DNA of 64,000 nt from Bartonella australis AUST/NH1 (GTDB taxonomy: Bacteria; Pseudomonadota; Alphaproteobacteria; Rhizobiales; Rhizobiaceae): assembly GCF_000341355.1 (NCBI RefSeq), contig NC_020300.1:1252501-1316500 (forward strand). Reading direction: 5' to 3'. Positions 1 to 9,666 of the stretch are shown here, one piece after another. The notes below the pieces were generated by a model. That model searched no databases and was not told the origin of the DNA. It was given only the letters and a program-made list of their open reading frames with translations. The first letter of the stretch is position 1, and each line of letters begins with the position of its first letter. Made by a program: the position numbers and the translations under genes.

Positions 1-1019
1 TCCGTCTACTTCTTATCATTCTTGCGCTTTTAGTGCTTTGGTTCGGCTATAAGTGGCTGACACACTGGCGCTATATGCTTACCACCGACGACGCTTACGT
101 GCAGGGAGATATAGCCGCTATAGCCCCTAAATTAAGCGGATATATCGAAGAAGTTTCCGTTAGAGCTAACCAACCTGTTAAAAAAGGTGATATTTTATTC
201 CGCTTAGAAAGTGGTGATTACCAAATAGCCTTGGAGCAAACAACAGCTCACCTCGACACCCAGCAAAAAACTCTTCTGCGCATTGATGCGCAAATTACAG
301 CAGCCCACAGTGTTTTAGACGAAGCTCAAACTCAGAAATCCGCTGCCGCTGCCGTAGCAACCAAGACGCAATTAACTCTAAAACGCGTCACAGAGCTTAA
401 AGCTAACCGTTATGTTTCTCAATCCGATGTTGATGACGCCCAATTAGCCTATGAGCAAGCTATTGCCAATGTCGCTCGTGTAAACGCACAAATAGCCACA
501 GCACGCGCTAATATTCAAGTGCTGGAAGCGCAACGAGACGAAATAAAAAGCCAGACTCAGAGCCTCGAGCTCACGCGTGATAAAGCAAAACGTGATCTTG
601 ATGCGACTATCCTACATGCTCCGTTTGACGGAACTATTGGGAATTTAACAGCAAAAATCGGCGATTTTGTTGTTAATGGCCAACGCCTCGCAGCATTAGT
701 ACCTATCCACGCGCTCTACGTCGAAGCAAACTATAAAGAAACACAGTTGCAAGATATTTACAGCGGGCAAACAGCTTATATTTCCCTCGATACCTTTAAA
801 AAGGATATTTTGAAGGGAACAGTGCTTTCCATCGCGCCCGCAACAGGGGCCGTTTTCTCTCTCTTGCCACCACAAAATGCCACAGGTAATTTCACTAAAA
901 TCGTCCAACGCGTACCGGTACGCATTTCTATTCCTGAAGACGCGCTAAAAAGTGGGCGCATCAGAGCCGGAATGAGTGTTTCCGTAGAAATAGATACACG
1001 CCAAAAATCCACACAATAA
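1..1019 (+). CDS. HlyD/EmrA-family periplasmic adaptor of a multidrug efflux pump (5' end outside window)
   Basis: Membrane fusion protein that would link an inner-membrane exporter to an outer-membrane channel. The reading frame is open to the window edge (first full codon at base 3), so the start lies upstream; a GTG at 33 falls inside the membrane anchor and is unlikely to be the start. Visible in order: a hydrophobic anchor (LLLIILALLVLWFGY), the first lipoyl half (IAPKLSGYIEEVSVRANQPV), a long alpha-helical hairpin rich in Q, A, T and K, the second lipoyl half (LHAPFDGTIGNLTAKIGDFV), and a beta-barrel region with YVEANYKETQL, typical of EmrA. The MFS gene follows after 26 bases, the usual emrA-emrB order. 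The family assignment is firm; the substrate cannot be read from sequence. Confidence 0.93.
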   Translation, partial: RLLLIILALLVLWFGYKWLTHWRYMLTTDDAYVQGDIAAIAPKLSGYIEEVSVRANQPVKKGDILFRLESGDYQIALEQTTAHLDTQQKTLLRIDAQITAAHSVLDEAQTQKSAAAAVATKTQLTLKRVTELKANRYVSQSDVDDAQLAYEQAIANVARVNAQIATARANIQVLEAQRDEIKSQTQSLELTRDKAKRDLDATILHAPFDGTIGNLTAKIGDFVVNGQRLAALVPIHALYVEANYKETQLQDIYSGQTAYISLDTFKKDILKGTVLSIAPATGAVFSLLPPQNATGNFTKIVQRVPVRISIPEDALKSGRIRAGMSVSVEIDTRQKSTQ

Positions 1020-1045
1020 AAGTCTTTAACAATAACGGCCCTATC

Positions 1046-2617
1046 ATGCCCCCTCCTACACATCCACCTTCCTCTCCCCAAGAACGCGTAACAATGCGCA
1101 AAATCATAGTTTTTATCGCTATGACCTTCGGCATGTTCATGGCTATTTTAGATATCCAAATTGTTTCATCATCTTTGGCTGAAATTCAAGCTGGCCTATC
1201 AGCCAGTTCCACCGAAATTTCACAGGTCCAAACCTCTTACCTTATAGCCGAAGTTATCATGTTACCACTTTCCGGCTTTTTGGGGCGTATGCTCTCAACA
1301 CGAGTCTTCTTCAGCTTATCTGCTGCCGGATTTACCATTACATCCGTTCTTTGTGCAACGGCAACATCCCTTGGAGAAATGACTTTTTACCGAGCTCTTC
1401 AAGGTTTTATAGGAGGTGGCATCATTCCCAGCGTCTTCGTCGTCTCTTACACGATTTTTCCCCCTTCTAAACAGTCAATTGTTTCTCCTGTCGTTGGGCT
1501 AGTAGCAACGTTAGCACCTACTATCGGCCCAACAGTGGGAGGCTATCTTAGTCACGCTTTATCATGGCACTGGCTCTTTCTCATCAATGTACCATTCGGG
1601 ATCATTATCTCGATCATCACTTGGAAATTGATTGATTTCGACAAAGCTGATCGATCCCTAATGGCCAAATTTGACTGGTTTGGCTTTATCTCTATGGCAG
1701 TCTTTTTGGGATCTTTAGAATATGTTCTAGAAGAGGGCGCCCAGCATGATTGGTTACAAGATAATCTGATATTTAGCTTTTTTATTATTACAATTCTATC
1801 TGCCAGTCTGTTTTTTTGGCGCGTCTTTACTGCAAAAGAGCCAATTGTTGACCTCTCTACTTTTTCCGATGGCAATTTTTCAATTTCATCAATTTTTTCT
1901 TTTATGCTTGGAATAGGTCTGTACGGCCTCACCTACCTTTATCCTTTTTATCTTAGCCAAATCCGTCATTATGATGCACTCATGATTGGAGAAACGCTCT
2001 TTATTTCAGGGTTAGCTATGTTTGTTGCTGCTCCTCTCGCCGGATTTCTTTCAACACGAATTGACCTACGTCTCATGATCGCGATAGGATTTATCGGTTT
2101 TGCATGGGGCACTTGGCTAGCTACCGGTATTACAGACGATTGGGGTTTTCGGGAGCTTTTGTGGCCTCAGATTTTCCGTGGCGTTTCTATTATGTTATGT
2201 ATGGTTCCTATTAATAATATTGCCTTAGGATCATTACCACCAGAACGAATAAAAAACGCCTCTGGGCTTTTTAATCTAACACGTAATCTTGGAGGCGCAG
2301 TAGGACTCGCTATTATAAGCACTCTTATGACGCAGCGTGCAGACCTCCATTATGGACGAATAGCTGAGACCGTCCAGGAAGGAAATGCCCAAGCGACTGA
2401 ATTTCTTTCGAACCTTACCGCATATTTCAGCTCCGTTACTTCTGATCCTTCCGCTCTCGCTTTGTTTCAACTTTTTAATATGGTTCGCGCGCAAGCAATG
2501 GTTATGGCTTTCAGCGATATATTCTTTATGATAACCACCCTCTTCAGTGCCTTAACTTTCTTAGCCATTTTTCTTAAAAAATCGGCGCCATCTACCGGTG
2601 TCCTTCATAATCACTAA
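1046..2617 (+). CDS. EmrB/QacA-type (DHA2) MFS drug exporter
   Basis: Proton-driven inner-membrane exporter of the 14-helix DHA2 family, expected to pair with the upstream EmrA-type adaptor. The protein is 523 aa with alternating hydrophobic segments throughout. It carries the DHA2 signature region near the N-terminus (MAILDIQIVSSSLAEIQ), the loop GRMLSTRVFF after helix 2, the antiporter motif C region (GPTVGGYLSHALSWHWLFLI), and NLTRNLGGAVG in the C-terminal half. ATG at 1046 is used here; ATG at 1094 (MRKIIVFIAMTFG) would remove a proline-rich stretch of 16 residues and is equally plausible, since neither has a strong ribosome site. Substrate unknown. Confidence 0.92.
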   Translation: MPPPTHPPSSPQERVTMRKIIVFIAMTFGMFMAILDIQIVSSSLAEIQAGLSASSTEISQVQTSYLIAEVIMLPLSGFLGRMLSTRVFFSLSAAGFTITSVLCATATSLGEMTFYRALQGFIGGGIIPSVFVVSYTIFPPSKQSIVSPVVGLVATLAPTIGPTVGGYLSHALSWHWLFLINVPFGIIISIITWKLIDFDKADRSLMAKFDWFGFISMAVFLGSLEYVLEEGAQHDWLQDNLIFSFFIITILSASLFFWRVFTAKEPIVDLSTFSDGNFSISSIFSFMLGIGLYGLTYLYPFYLSQIRHYDALMIGETLFISGLAMFVAAPLAGFLSTRIDLRLMIAIGFIGFAWGTWLATGITDDWGFRELLWPQIFRGVSIMLCMVPINNIALGSLPPERIKNASGLFNLTRNLGGAVGLAIISTLMTQRADLHYGRIAETVQEGNAQATEFLSNLTAYFSSVTSDPSALALFQLFNMVRAQAMVMAFSDIFFMITTLFSALTFLAIFLKKSAPSTGVLHNH

Positions 2618-3159
2618 GCCCAACGCCCCGAATTATGCAGAATTTTTTTCCTCCGTTTAAGTAAAAAAGTGACCTCTTTTGGTGTTATTTCGGTTGCTAA
2701 CAGTACAAATATTAAAATTCAATTCGTGTATTACCTTTTATTATCATGGGCAAAAACGGTAATATCGTGCCCTCCGGAAGGGAACGACCAAATAGATAAA
2801 AGAGCGGTCTTTATTCGGGCCAAAGAAACTAATATCGGCAAACTTTTGTCTCCTCCCCCCCAATTTTCTTCCCCTCCTTATTGCTATTCTGGTGCAAGCT
2901 AGAAATAATGCGGAAATTTCTGAGAGCGCTCATCTGCCTAAGTTCAACAACAAAATTGATTAGCGCGTCGTTGATCAATGCTCATACCTAATCCTCACTA
3001 TACTGGCTCTACAACTTTAACTAAAGTTATTGCTTTCCCACACTAACAGCACGTGCCATATCCATACGTGCATCCAAACTGCTGATAGCCGATGTTTCTC
3101 CCTTAGTTAACCTGTCAAAAACATCTTAGTAAAAACATAAAAAGAAGGAGATAAATTCC
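2618..3159. other. Intergenic region without a recognisable gene
   Basis: About 540 bases between the exporter and the convergent GNAT gene. A 77-codon open frame at 2669-2902 has no ribosome site and an improbable composition. I see no RNA gene, repeat or clear terminator. Confidence 0.5.
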
Positions 3160-3810
3160 TTAAGCTACTTTATGAGGCTGTAAACAGCCTGAATCTCGTA
3201 GCTCTCCGCTCGGTGTCACAACACCGTGGCATGAAGTAAGGTATCTAGGGATTAGTTCCAATGCTTGAAAACGGTGTTTTTCATAAGGGCCGGGCATTGC
3301 CAAATTTTCTGTTAAACGGCTTGAAAAACCAAAACGTGCATAAAACTCAGAATCGCCCACGAGTAAAATAGCACCATGACCCAATCTCTTAGCACTTTCA
3401 ATCGCGTGCCACATGAGGACCGATCCTATACCTATGCCAGAATATTGGCTTGAAATAGCGAGAGGTCCTAGGAGTAAAGCATTTTGAGTTCCATTTTTCC
3501 CTTTATGAAAAGTAACGTGCCAAAGACGCACACTACCTACAAGCTCGCCAGACGCATTTTTGACAATGAAGGAAAGCCCGTCGGCTGCAAATCGGCCACA
3601 ACGTAAAAATTCTGATGATTTACGCTTCCGCCCCTTTCCTAAAACCGAATCAAGCAAATTTTCCCGGTGAAACCCGTCGGCTTCTTGCTCAGATGCGAGT
3701 GTAAAAAATGTACCATTTTTTGCCTGAAAACGAACCATATTCATCACTGTCAAAAATCCCATTGTAAGCCCGTCATTAAAGGGGAAAAAAAGATGTAGAT
3801 ACCGCCGCAT
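3160..3810 (-). CDS. GNAT-family N-acetyltransferase
   Basis: Predicted acetyl-CoA-dependent acyltransferase; substrate unknown. The GNAT core runs from about residue 40 to 175. The beta4-alpha3 acetyl-CoA loop is visible as LLGPLAISSQYSGIGIGSVL, with SGIGIG as the pyrophosphate-binding turn, followed by AILLVGDSEFYARFGF, typical of the YhbS-like branch. It lies 14 bases downstream of the ornithine decarboxylase gene on the same strand, so the two are probably cotranscribed; a polyamine-related substrate is possible but is inference. The first ATG (3810) has a weak ribosome site. Internal methionines at residues 17, 23 and 25 are alternatives and would drop an unusual hydrophobic N-terminus. 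Confidence 0.82.
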   Translation of the reverse strand: MRRYLHLFFPFNDGLTMGFLTVMNMVRFQAKNGTFFTLASEQEADGFHRENLLDSVLGKGRKRKSSEFLRCGRFAADGLSFIVKNASGELVGSVRLWHVTFHKGKNGTQNALLLGPLAISSQYSGIGIGSVLMWHAIESAKRLGHGAILLVGDSEFYARFGFSSRLTENLAMPGPYEKHRFQALELIPRYLTSCHGVVTPSGELRDSGCLQPHKVA

Positions 3811-3824
3811 TTAAAAGGAAAAAC

Positions 3825-4958
3825 TCAGATCACATAAGACCGTAAAGGCTCAAAGCCATTAAATGCAACAGACGCATAACTCATTGTGTAGGCGCCGGTC
3901 CCGTGAATCAGCAACTCGTCACCCACCGTTAAAGATAACGGTAAAAGATAAGGCATTTTTTCGTACATAATATCTGCTGAATCACATGTCGGCCCCGCCA
4001 AAATACAAGGCTCCATCGTCTTATCATCATGAGTTGTCTCAATAGGGTAACGGATGGCTTCATCCATAGTTTCGACAAGACCATTAAACTTTCCCACATC
4101 AAGATAAACCCATCGCACGTTATCGTTATTTGCCTTTTTCGAAATAAGGACAACTTCTGTGCGAATGACACCAGCATTACCGACCATCGCGCGCCCTGGC
4201 TCAATGATCGTTTCAGGAATATGATTACCAAAGTGCTTTTTTAATGAATCAAAGATTGCCGTACCATAAGCTTGCGTCGTAGGAACGTCCTTCAAATAAC
4301 GCGTCGGAAAACCGCCCCCCATATTAACTAATTTTAACTGAATCCCCTCTTTGCCCAAACATTCAAAAATTTTTGCGGCATCCGACAAAGCGCGGTCCCA
4401 GGCATTCAAATCTGTCTGCTGAGATCCTACGTGGAAAGAAACGCCGTGTGCCTGCAAGCCTAATTGATGTGCCCGACGCAACACATCAACGGCCATAGCG
4501 GGAACACAACCAAATTTGCGCGATAATGGCCACTCCGCGCCTCTTCCATCAGTCAAAATCCGGCAAAAAACACGAGATCCTGGCGCAGAACGGGCAATTT
4601 TTTCTACTTCTTCGATGCAATCGACCGCGTAAAGCGAAACGCCGAGCGCATACGCACGCATAATGTCACGTTCTTTCTTGATAGTATTTCCAAAAGAAAT
4701 ACACTCAGATATTGCCCCTGCTTTCAGAGCCATCTCAATTTCTGCTACAGAAGCTGCGTCAAAAGACGACCCTAAAGAAACAAGTAAACGCAAAATTTCA
4801 GGAGCCGGATTCGCCTTTATCGCGTAAAAAATACGCGACTGAAGAAAAGTCTTCTCAAAATTTAAATAATTTTCACGGACAACATCAAGATCCACGACTA
4901 AACATGGACTTTCAGAACAATGCGTCGCAAGAAAATTGCGAATACGTTGCGTTGCCAT
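3825..4958 (-). CDS. Ornithine/lysine decarboxylase, alanine-racemase fold (PLP fold type III)
   Basis: Decarboxylates ornithine (possibly also lysine) to putrescine (cadaverine), the entry to polyamines. The PLP lysine is in FYAIKANP (about residue 48). Other landmarks are HVGSQ, the phosphate-binding GGGFPTRY, EPGRAMV, and the catalytic cysteine in GPTCDSADIMYE (about residue 325) that marks eukaryotic-type ornithine decarboxylases. The frame can extend to a TTG at 4964, but ATG at 4958 sits 8 bases after GAGGAG and is preferred. Length (377 aa) is normal for the bacterial family. The structured leader at about 5040-5420 suggests control at the RNA level. Ornithine versus lysine preference cannot be decided by eye. 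Confidence 0.93.
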   Translation of the reverse strand: MATQRIRNFLATHCSESPCLVVDLDVVRENYLNFEKTFLQSRIFYAIKANPAPEILRLLVSLGSSFDAASVAEIEMALKAGAISECISFGNTIKKERDIMRAYALGVSLYAVDCIEEVEKIARSAPGSRVFCRILTDGRGAEWPLSRKFGCVPAMAVDVLRRAHQLGLQAHGVSFHVGSQQTDLNAWDRALSDAAKIFECLGKEGIQLKLVNMGGGFPTRYLKDVPTTQAYGTAIFDSLKKHFGNHIPETIIEPGRAMVGNAGVIRTEVVLISKKANNDNVRWVYLDVGKFNGLVETMDEAIRYPIETTHDDKTMEPCILAGPTCDSADIMYEKMPYLLPLSLTVGDELLIHGTGAYTMSYASVAFNGFEPLRSYVI

Positions 4959-5039
4959 CTGCAATTCTCCTCGGAAAATAAAATCTTCCTGACTTTATGC
5001 CGGCAAATAGAACAAAGCTGCCAACAACTCAAGAACAGA

Positions 5040-5420
5040 ATACATACAACCACTACCGGTAACCCGATCCTCCGATGATTAAGGAGAAATCAGCGTTGCA
5101 TGCAGCGAAAGAACACCGCGGAAACCGCGTGCTCTGCTTGTCTGCCTTTTTGATTGGAGTCGAAAAACATTCCGCACTGAAGGCAATGAGGTGTGCCTCT
5201 ATAGTTACTCCGGCATTTGGAGAGCCCGGAGACACCAGAAAGGCCCGCACCGTCGTTGCTTCAAGATGCCCTCACTCTTTCGGTTGGCCGTAAGAATGAC
5301 TGGAGTGGTTAGTTCCAGGTACCATACCGGTTAATCTCACCATTCGAGAACCGGCGGACACCCACAGGCACGTGCGACTTTGGGCAGTACCGCATATAAG
5401 ACCAATTCTTGGCTATTTCA
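5040..5420 (-). ncRNA. Candidate speF-type leader RNA of the ornithine decarboxylase gene
   Basis: Gene-free, structured stretch directly upstream of the decarboxylase on the same strand. Visible stems: CCGGTT/AACCGG at 5327-5332/5349-5354; GGTGT/ACACC at 5190-5194/5232-5236 enclosing CTCCGG/CCGGAG at 5208-5213/5226-5231; and CGCGG-AAA-CCGCG at 5117-5129. The speF motif (Rfam RF00518) is a long conserved element upstream of ornithine decarboxylase genes in alphaproteobacteria, so position, length and lineage fit. The identification rests on context and stems, not on a covariance-model match. A 65-codon open frame inside (5053-5250) is judged fortuitous. Boundaries are approximate. Confidence 0.5.
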
Positions 5421-5557
5421 ATCATTTTTTTAATTTTAAACATAAAATGGTGAGAAAGAGGCGCGCGCAAATATATGGACCGTTTTATGCTTCCGCTTCT
5501 ATAAACAAAACAACAAGAAAATACTGCCCAGCCTCTCAAAGGCAAAAAAACAGCGCC

Positions 5558-6475
5558 TCACTGCTCTTGATAAGAGTGAGCCGTGCACGATCTTAATAAT
5601 TGAAATTGCTTATGGCGCTCCCGGAAACGCTCCCTGTCAGCTTCACTACGCGTGCTATAACAAGAATCGCAAGAGACACCCTCTTCATAATAAGGCGATA
5701 ATTTACTTCCAGCGCCAAGAGGGTAACGACACGCCCGACATAATTCACGCCCAAATTCTTCAAGACCATGGCCTACAGAAACACGCTCATCAAAAACGAA
5801 GCACTCGCCCTGCCACAAACTTTCCTCTTTTGGAATTATTTCCAGATATTTAAGGATACCACCTTTTAAGTGATAAACCTCATTATAACCAAGCCCACGT
5901 ACATAAGCTGTTGATTTTTCACACCGAATACCACCTGTGCAAAACATAGCGATTCTTTTTTTCTTTTTCAAATCGCCTTCACGCTCAGCCACCCATTTTG
6001 GAAATTCACGAAATGTTTTAATATGAGGATCAACTGCTCCCCGAAAACTGCCAAGTGCATATTCATAATCATTGCGCGTATCAATTAAAAGCGTGTCTTC
6101 ATCTTGAATAAGCGCATTCCAATCCTCAGGAGCAACATAAGTACCGACAATTTTTAACGGATCGACCTCTTCAATCCCCATCGTCACGATTTCTTTTTTC
6201 AGCCGTACCTTCATACGACGAAAGGGCATTTTCGAGGCCCACGAATATTTGATCTCTGATTTTTCAAACGCCGATTCTGCGGTAATAAAGTGCACTAATG
6301 CCTCAATCGCTGCACAAGAGCCAGCAACGGTCCCGTTGATTCCCTCTTTCGCCAAAAGCAGGGTACCTTTAATTTCATTTGTCTGGCATAAATCCAGCAA
6401 AGGCTTCTGTAATTGGCGATAATGTTTCAAATCTGTGAAACAATAAAGAGCAACAATTTTAAACTTCTTTTCCAT
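5558..6475 (-). CDS. trhO: tRNA uridine(34) hydroxylase TrhO (rhodanese-domain protein, YceA family)
   Basis: Oxygen-dependent hydroxylase that makes 5-hydroxyuridine at tRNA position 34, an intermediate to cmo5U/mcmo5U. The N-terminal alpha/beta domain (about 1-95) includes [18 protein letters not shown]. The rhodanese domain (about 120-225) starts with [11 protein letters not shown] and has the active-site loop [14 protein letters not shown], with C179. The C-terminus carries two cysteine pairs (CRACRYP and CDSCY), probably a metal-binding tail. Length (305 aa) is typical. Convergent with nothing; the fpr gene lies upstream on the same strand but about 130 bases away. Confidence 0.93.
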   Translation of the reverse strand: MEKKFKIVALYCFTDLKHYRQLQKPLLDLCQTNEIKGTLLLAKEGINGTVAGSCAAIEALVHFITAESAFEKSEIKYSWASKMPFRRMKVRLKKEIVTMGIEEVDPLKIVGTYVAPEDWNALIQDEDTLLIDTRNDYEYALGSFRGAVDPHIKTFREFPKWVAEREGDLKKKKRIAMFCTGGIRCEKSTAYVRGLGYNEVYHLKGGILKYLEIIPKEESLWQGECFVFDERVSVGHGLEEFGRELCRACRYPLGAGSKLSPYYEEGVSCDSCYSTRSEADRERFRERHKQFQLLRSCTAHSYQEQ

Positions 6476-6607
6476 AATTTTGCCATAACGCGCGTTTCAT
6501 TCAATTTCAAGACTTATTCACTTTATACGTCATATATCCGATGAATAACTATACACACCACAATGATCTTACAAAAAAGCGCCATGCGCCGCAATATAAC
6601 GCTCTAT

Positions 6608-7438
6608 TTAGCCTACAAAAGCACGTTCTACAACATAAGTGGACGGCGCGTTATTGGCCCCCTCGACGAGACCAAAGGCTTCGCACATTCTTGCACAATC
6701 CTTCAACATTTCCATTGAACCGCAAATCATCGCCCGATCTTCATCGGGATTGATCTTCGGTAAGCCAGTCGCTTCAAAAAAAGCACCGCTCTCCATAGCA
6801 GTCGTAATACGGCCCACATGCTCTGAAGGTTCGCGCGTAGTCATAGGATAAAATTTTAACTGCTCTGCATACTCGCCAATTAGTGGATCTTGTCGTAAAG
6901 AAGCCACAATATCTTTTGCGTACGCAAGTTCCTTCCGTTCGCGTACCGTCTGAATAAGCACCACTTGAGAAAATTTTTCATACGTCTCAGGATCACGAAT
7001 GAGGCTCACAAAAGGAGCAACACCTGTACCTGTTGAAAGAAGATAAAGGCGTTTTCCAGGGATGAGAGCATCAAGAACTAACGTTCCAGTGGACTTTTTG
7101 CGCATTAAGACTGTATCACCAATTTTGATCTTTTGGAGATGTTGAGTCAGCGGCCCTCCCGGAACCTTTATTGAAAAAAACTCGAGTCGTTCGTCCCAAA
7201 ATGGACTAGCAATTGAATAAGCACGATAAATCGGTTTTTCTGCGTTTGGCAAACCGATCATAACAAATTCACCTGAACGAAAACGAAAACTCTCTGGACG
7301 GTTAAGACTAAATTTGAACAAACGGTCCGTATAATGGAAAACTTCCCGGACAGTAAGCGCAAAAACATTTTCAGGAATCAGAAAATTTGACGCGACGCCG
7401 CTGATGTTTTGTTTAACATTGGTGGCAGGTACGCTCAT
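6608..7438 (-). CDS. fpr: Ferredoxin/flavodoxin--NADP+ reductase
   Basis: FAD-dependent reductase passing electrons between NADPH and ferredoxin or flavodoxin in the cytoplasm, supporting redox defence and Fe-S metabolism. FAD-binding motif RAYSIASP in the first domain, pyrophosphate loop VPGGPLTQHL, NADP-domain start LLSTGTGVAPF, then MICGSMEML. It ends in YVVERAFVG, the C-terminal form of bacterial subclass I FPRs, whose last aromatic residue stacks on the flavin. Length (276 aa) is slightly longer than the usual ~257 because of an N-terminal extension rich in N, S and P. Monocistronic by spacing. Confidence 0.93.
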   Translation of the reverse strand: MSVPATNVKQNISGVASNFLIPENVFALTVREVFHYTDRLFKFSLNRPESFRFRSGEFVMIGLPNAEKPIYRAYSIASPFWDERLEFFSIKVPGGPLTQHLQKIKIGDTVLMRKKSTGTLVLDALIPGKRLYLLSTGTGVAPFVSLIRDPETYEKFSQVVLIQTVRERKELAYAKDIVASLRQDPLIGEYAEQLKFYPMTTREPSEHVGRITTAMESGAFFEATGLPKINPDEDRAMICGSMEMLKDCARMCEAFGLVEGANNAPSTYVVERAFVG

Positions 7439-8223
7439 AAAACTCTTCCTAGTATCTTTATCAAAAATTAAATGCAGAATTTGTAAGCAATGTAACGCCT
7501 CTTCACTTACCTGCCAATATCTTTCTTAAAATATCAGGTGCTCAATGAGCACTTCTTGTGCCTAAAGTGACTGAATAGAAAAATAAGACAGGCACACACC
7601 GCACCGCAGATGCAATAGCACTTCATGATGAATCAGTCTACCCACATTGCCATCTTCAACGCACACTCAATGAGGAGGTTCCCCCTATCTCAAATAATAA
7701 TCCCAATCGCAGAACGCACGTCAATAATGACTTTAAAATAAAAATATTCATTCATTTTTCACGATACGAGAATTTTATTATTTTATCGCAGCTTAAATAA
7801 ATTTTTGCAAAAATAGCACGCCATCAACATTATATGAGGACAAAAACAACACAATATTTATACTAAATTTTCTCCATTATCAACTACGCAGTATGGAGAA
7901 TATTTGTCCCCCAAGCATATCCCTACCGCGAGCAAATAGGCAGTAAAAAGCACCGCTTCCGCCGATTATAAATTGGCCATATATTCATCATAATACACGC
8001 GGAGAATGCGGGTTTTTATTAAAGATTAGGTTTGAGCATTTTCGTTTTATTGCAAAAACCGGCTTTGGCCCGTAATGCAGCGTAAACCGCCAATGATTAA
8101 AAAAATTAAAACATTCTTCAAATCTCTGTAGTGTACTACAGTTCTATATTATAGAGAGGCGCGCAACGAAGACAAAGTCAGAGGGGGGGCTCTGCGTTCT
8201 ACCGACACAGATAGGATTTTAAA
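7439..8223. other. Long intergenic region, no gene seen
   Basis: About 785 bases between the divergently transcribed fpr and alr genes, so it must hold both promoters. AT-rich, with stops in all frames. No recognisable gene fragment, RNA or repeat. The G-rich run (about 8181-8188) lies before alr but is not a ribosome site. Confidence 0.5.
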
Positions 8224-9372
8224 ATGGATAAACCCGACAATTATGAGAAAAACGCGCTATTTTTCTACACAGCTGTAGCAACCATTGATCTTGGTGCTAT
8301 CGCTGAAAATTACACGATTTTATCTCAACGCACCGCCCCAATAGAATGTTCAGCCGTCGTAAAAGCCAACGCTTATGGAATGGGTGTTGAAAAAATTGCT
8401 CCCACGCTTTATCACGCTGGTTGCCGCACTTTTTTTATCGCCCAAATTACAGAAGCGCTTCAGTTAAAAGCTATTTTACCGCCTGATGCTACCCTCGCGC
8501 TCCTTAATGATATTCCGCCCACCGCAGAAGAATTTATAGCTCAATCCGGTATCGTGCCCGTTCTCAATTCGTGGCAAACGATTGAAAGCTGGCGAACACT
8601 TTGCCAAAAAACAGGGAAAAAATTTCCGGCAATCGTTCAAATTGACACCGGTATGAACCGGTCAGGACTTAATCAAAAAGAATTACAACAGCTGATCAAT
8701 GACCCCTCTCTTTTTGCAAAAGCAGATATAAAATATGTCATGAGCCATCTTGCCAATGCAGATGATGCTACACATCCCTTCAACCGCGTTCAATTAGCGG
8801 CTACAAAAACAGCACTTGCACAACTGCCCGCTTGTAAAGCTTCCCTTGCCAATTCTGGAGGCATCTTTCTGGGTCCAGATTTTTATTTTGATCTTGTCCG
8901 TCCGGGTATCGCACTTTACGGGATTGATCCTCACAAAAAATATCCTACGTCCCTCAAACCTGTTTTAAAACTTGAGGCCCAAGTCATGCAAAGCCAAAAT
9001 ATCGATGCAGGAATGCCAGTTGGCTACGGAGGCAGTTTCATTACCCGCCGATCAAGTGTCCTGGCAACCATTTCTGTCGGTTATGCAGATGGCTGGCTAC
9101 GCGCCCTTTCCAACAAAGGAGCTGTTTATTTTAACGGACACAAACTGCCTATTACTGGACGAGTCTCTATGGACTCCATAATCGTTGACGCAACCGACCT
9201 CAAAGATAAAAAACCTGAAAGAGGCGACTGGGTGGAGCTCATTGGAACACACCAGACCATTGAAAATATTTCTGCGGATGCAAACAGCATTCCTCATGAA
9301 ATTCTAGCTTCCCTTGGTTCTCGTTGTAAACGTATTTACATTGAAGCTATCCAAAAACGATCAAAGCTATAA
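8224..9372 (+). CDS. alr: Alanine racemase
   Basis: PLP enzyme interconverting L- and D-alanine for peptidoglycan. The PLP lysine is K47 in CSAVVKANAYGMG; the catalytic tyrosine of the partner subunit is in MPVGYGGSF; TIDLGAIAENY is the typical start of the barrel. The C-terminal beta domain includes GRVSMDSIIVD and ends with GSRCKRIY. Length 382 aa is normal. In many Rhizobiales alr neighbours dnaB and radA; neither is adjacent here. Transcribed alone, with a short poorly conserved leader. Confidence 0.96.
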   Translation: MDKPDNYEKNALFFYTAVATIDLGAIAENYTILSQRTAPIECSAVVKANAYGMGVEKIAPTLYHAGCRTFFIAQITEALQLKAILPPDATLALLNDIPPTAEEFIAQSGIVPVLNSWQTIESWRTLCQKTGKKFPAIVQIDTGMNRSGLNQKELQQLINDPSLFAKADIKYVMSHLANADDATHPFNRVQLAATKTALAQLPACKASLANSGGIFLGPDFYFDLVRPGIALYGIDPHKKYPTSLKPVLKLEAQVMQSQNIDAGMPVGYGGSFITRRSSVLATISVGYADGWLRALSNKGAVYFNGHKLPITGRVSMDSIIVDATDLKDKKPERGDWVELIGTHQTIENISADANSIPHEILASLGSRCKRIYIEAIQKRSKL

Positions 9373-9666
9373 TCATCGTCCCTTCAGAAAATGGTCTTAT
9401 GGGTGCCCTCTTCACAGGCATCCTAAAACGGCCAAAGAGCATCGTGAATATCTTGTTTAACCTACCCATCAATGCCGGACATAGGACATTCGATCGAAAT
9501 AATGATAAGAGGAGGAATAATTGGCGCCCCCTTCATCAATGATGTTTACACATTAAAAATAGATAAAAAGCCTAACAAATTTAGCGTCATGCATCATCAA
9601 CAAATAACTCCCAAAGACAAAATAAGATCTCGAATGAGCTTTTCTGATAAAATATGAGCGAATAGC

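Noticed and set aside
2669..2902. 77-codon frame after the MFS gene
   Set aside because: No ribosome site or family; composition of non-coding DNA.
5053..5250. 65-codon minus-strand frame upstream of the decarboxylase
   Set aside because: It coincides with the stems of the candidate leader RNA and has no ribosome site; RNA structure explains the region better.
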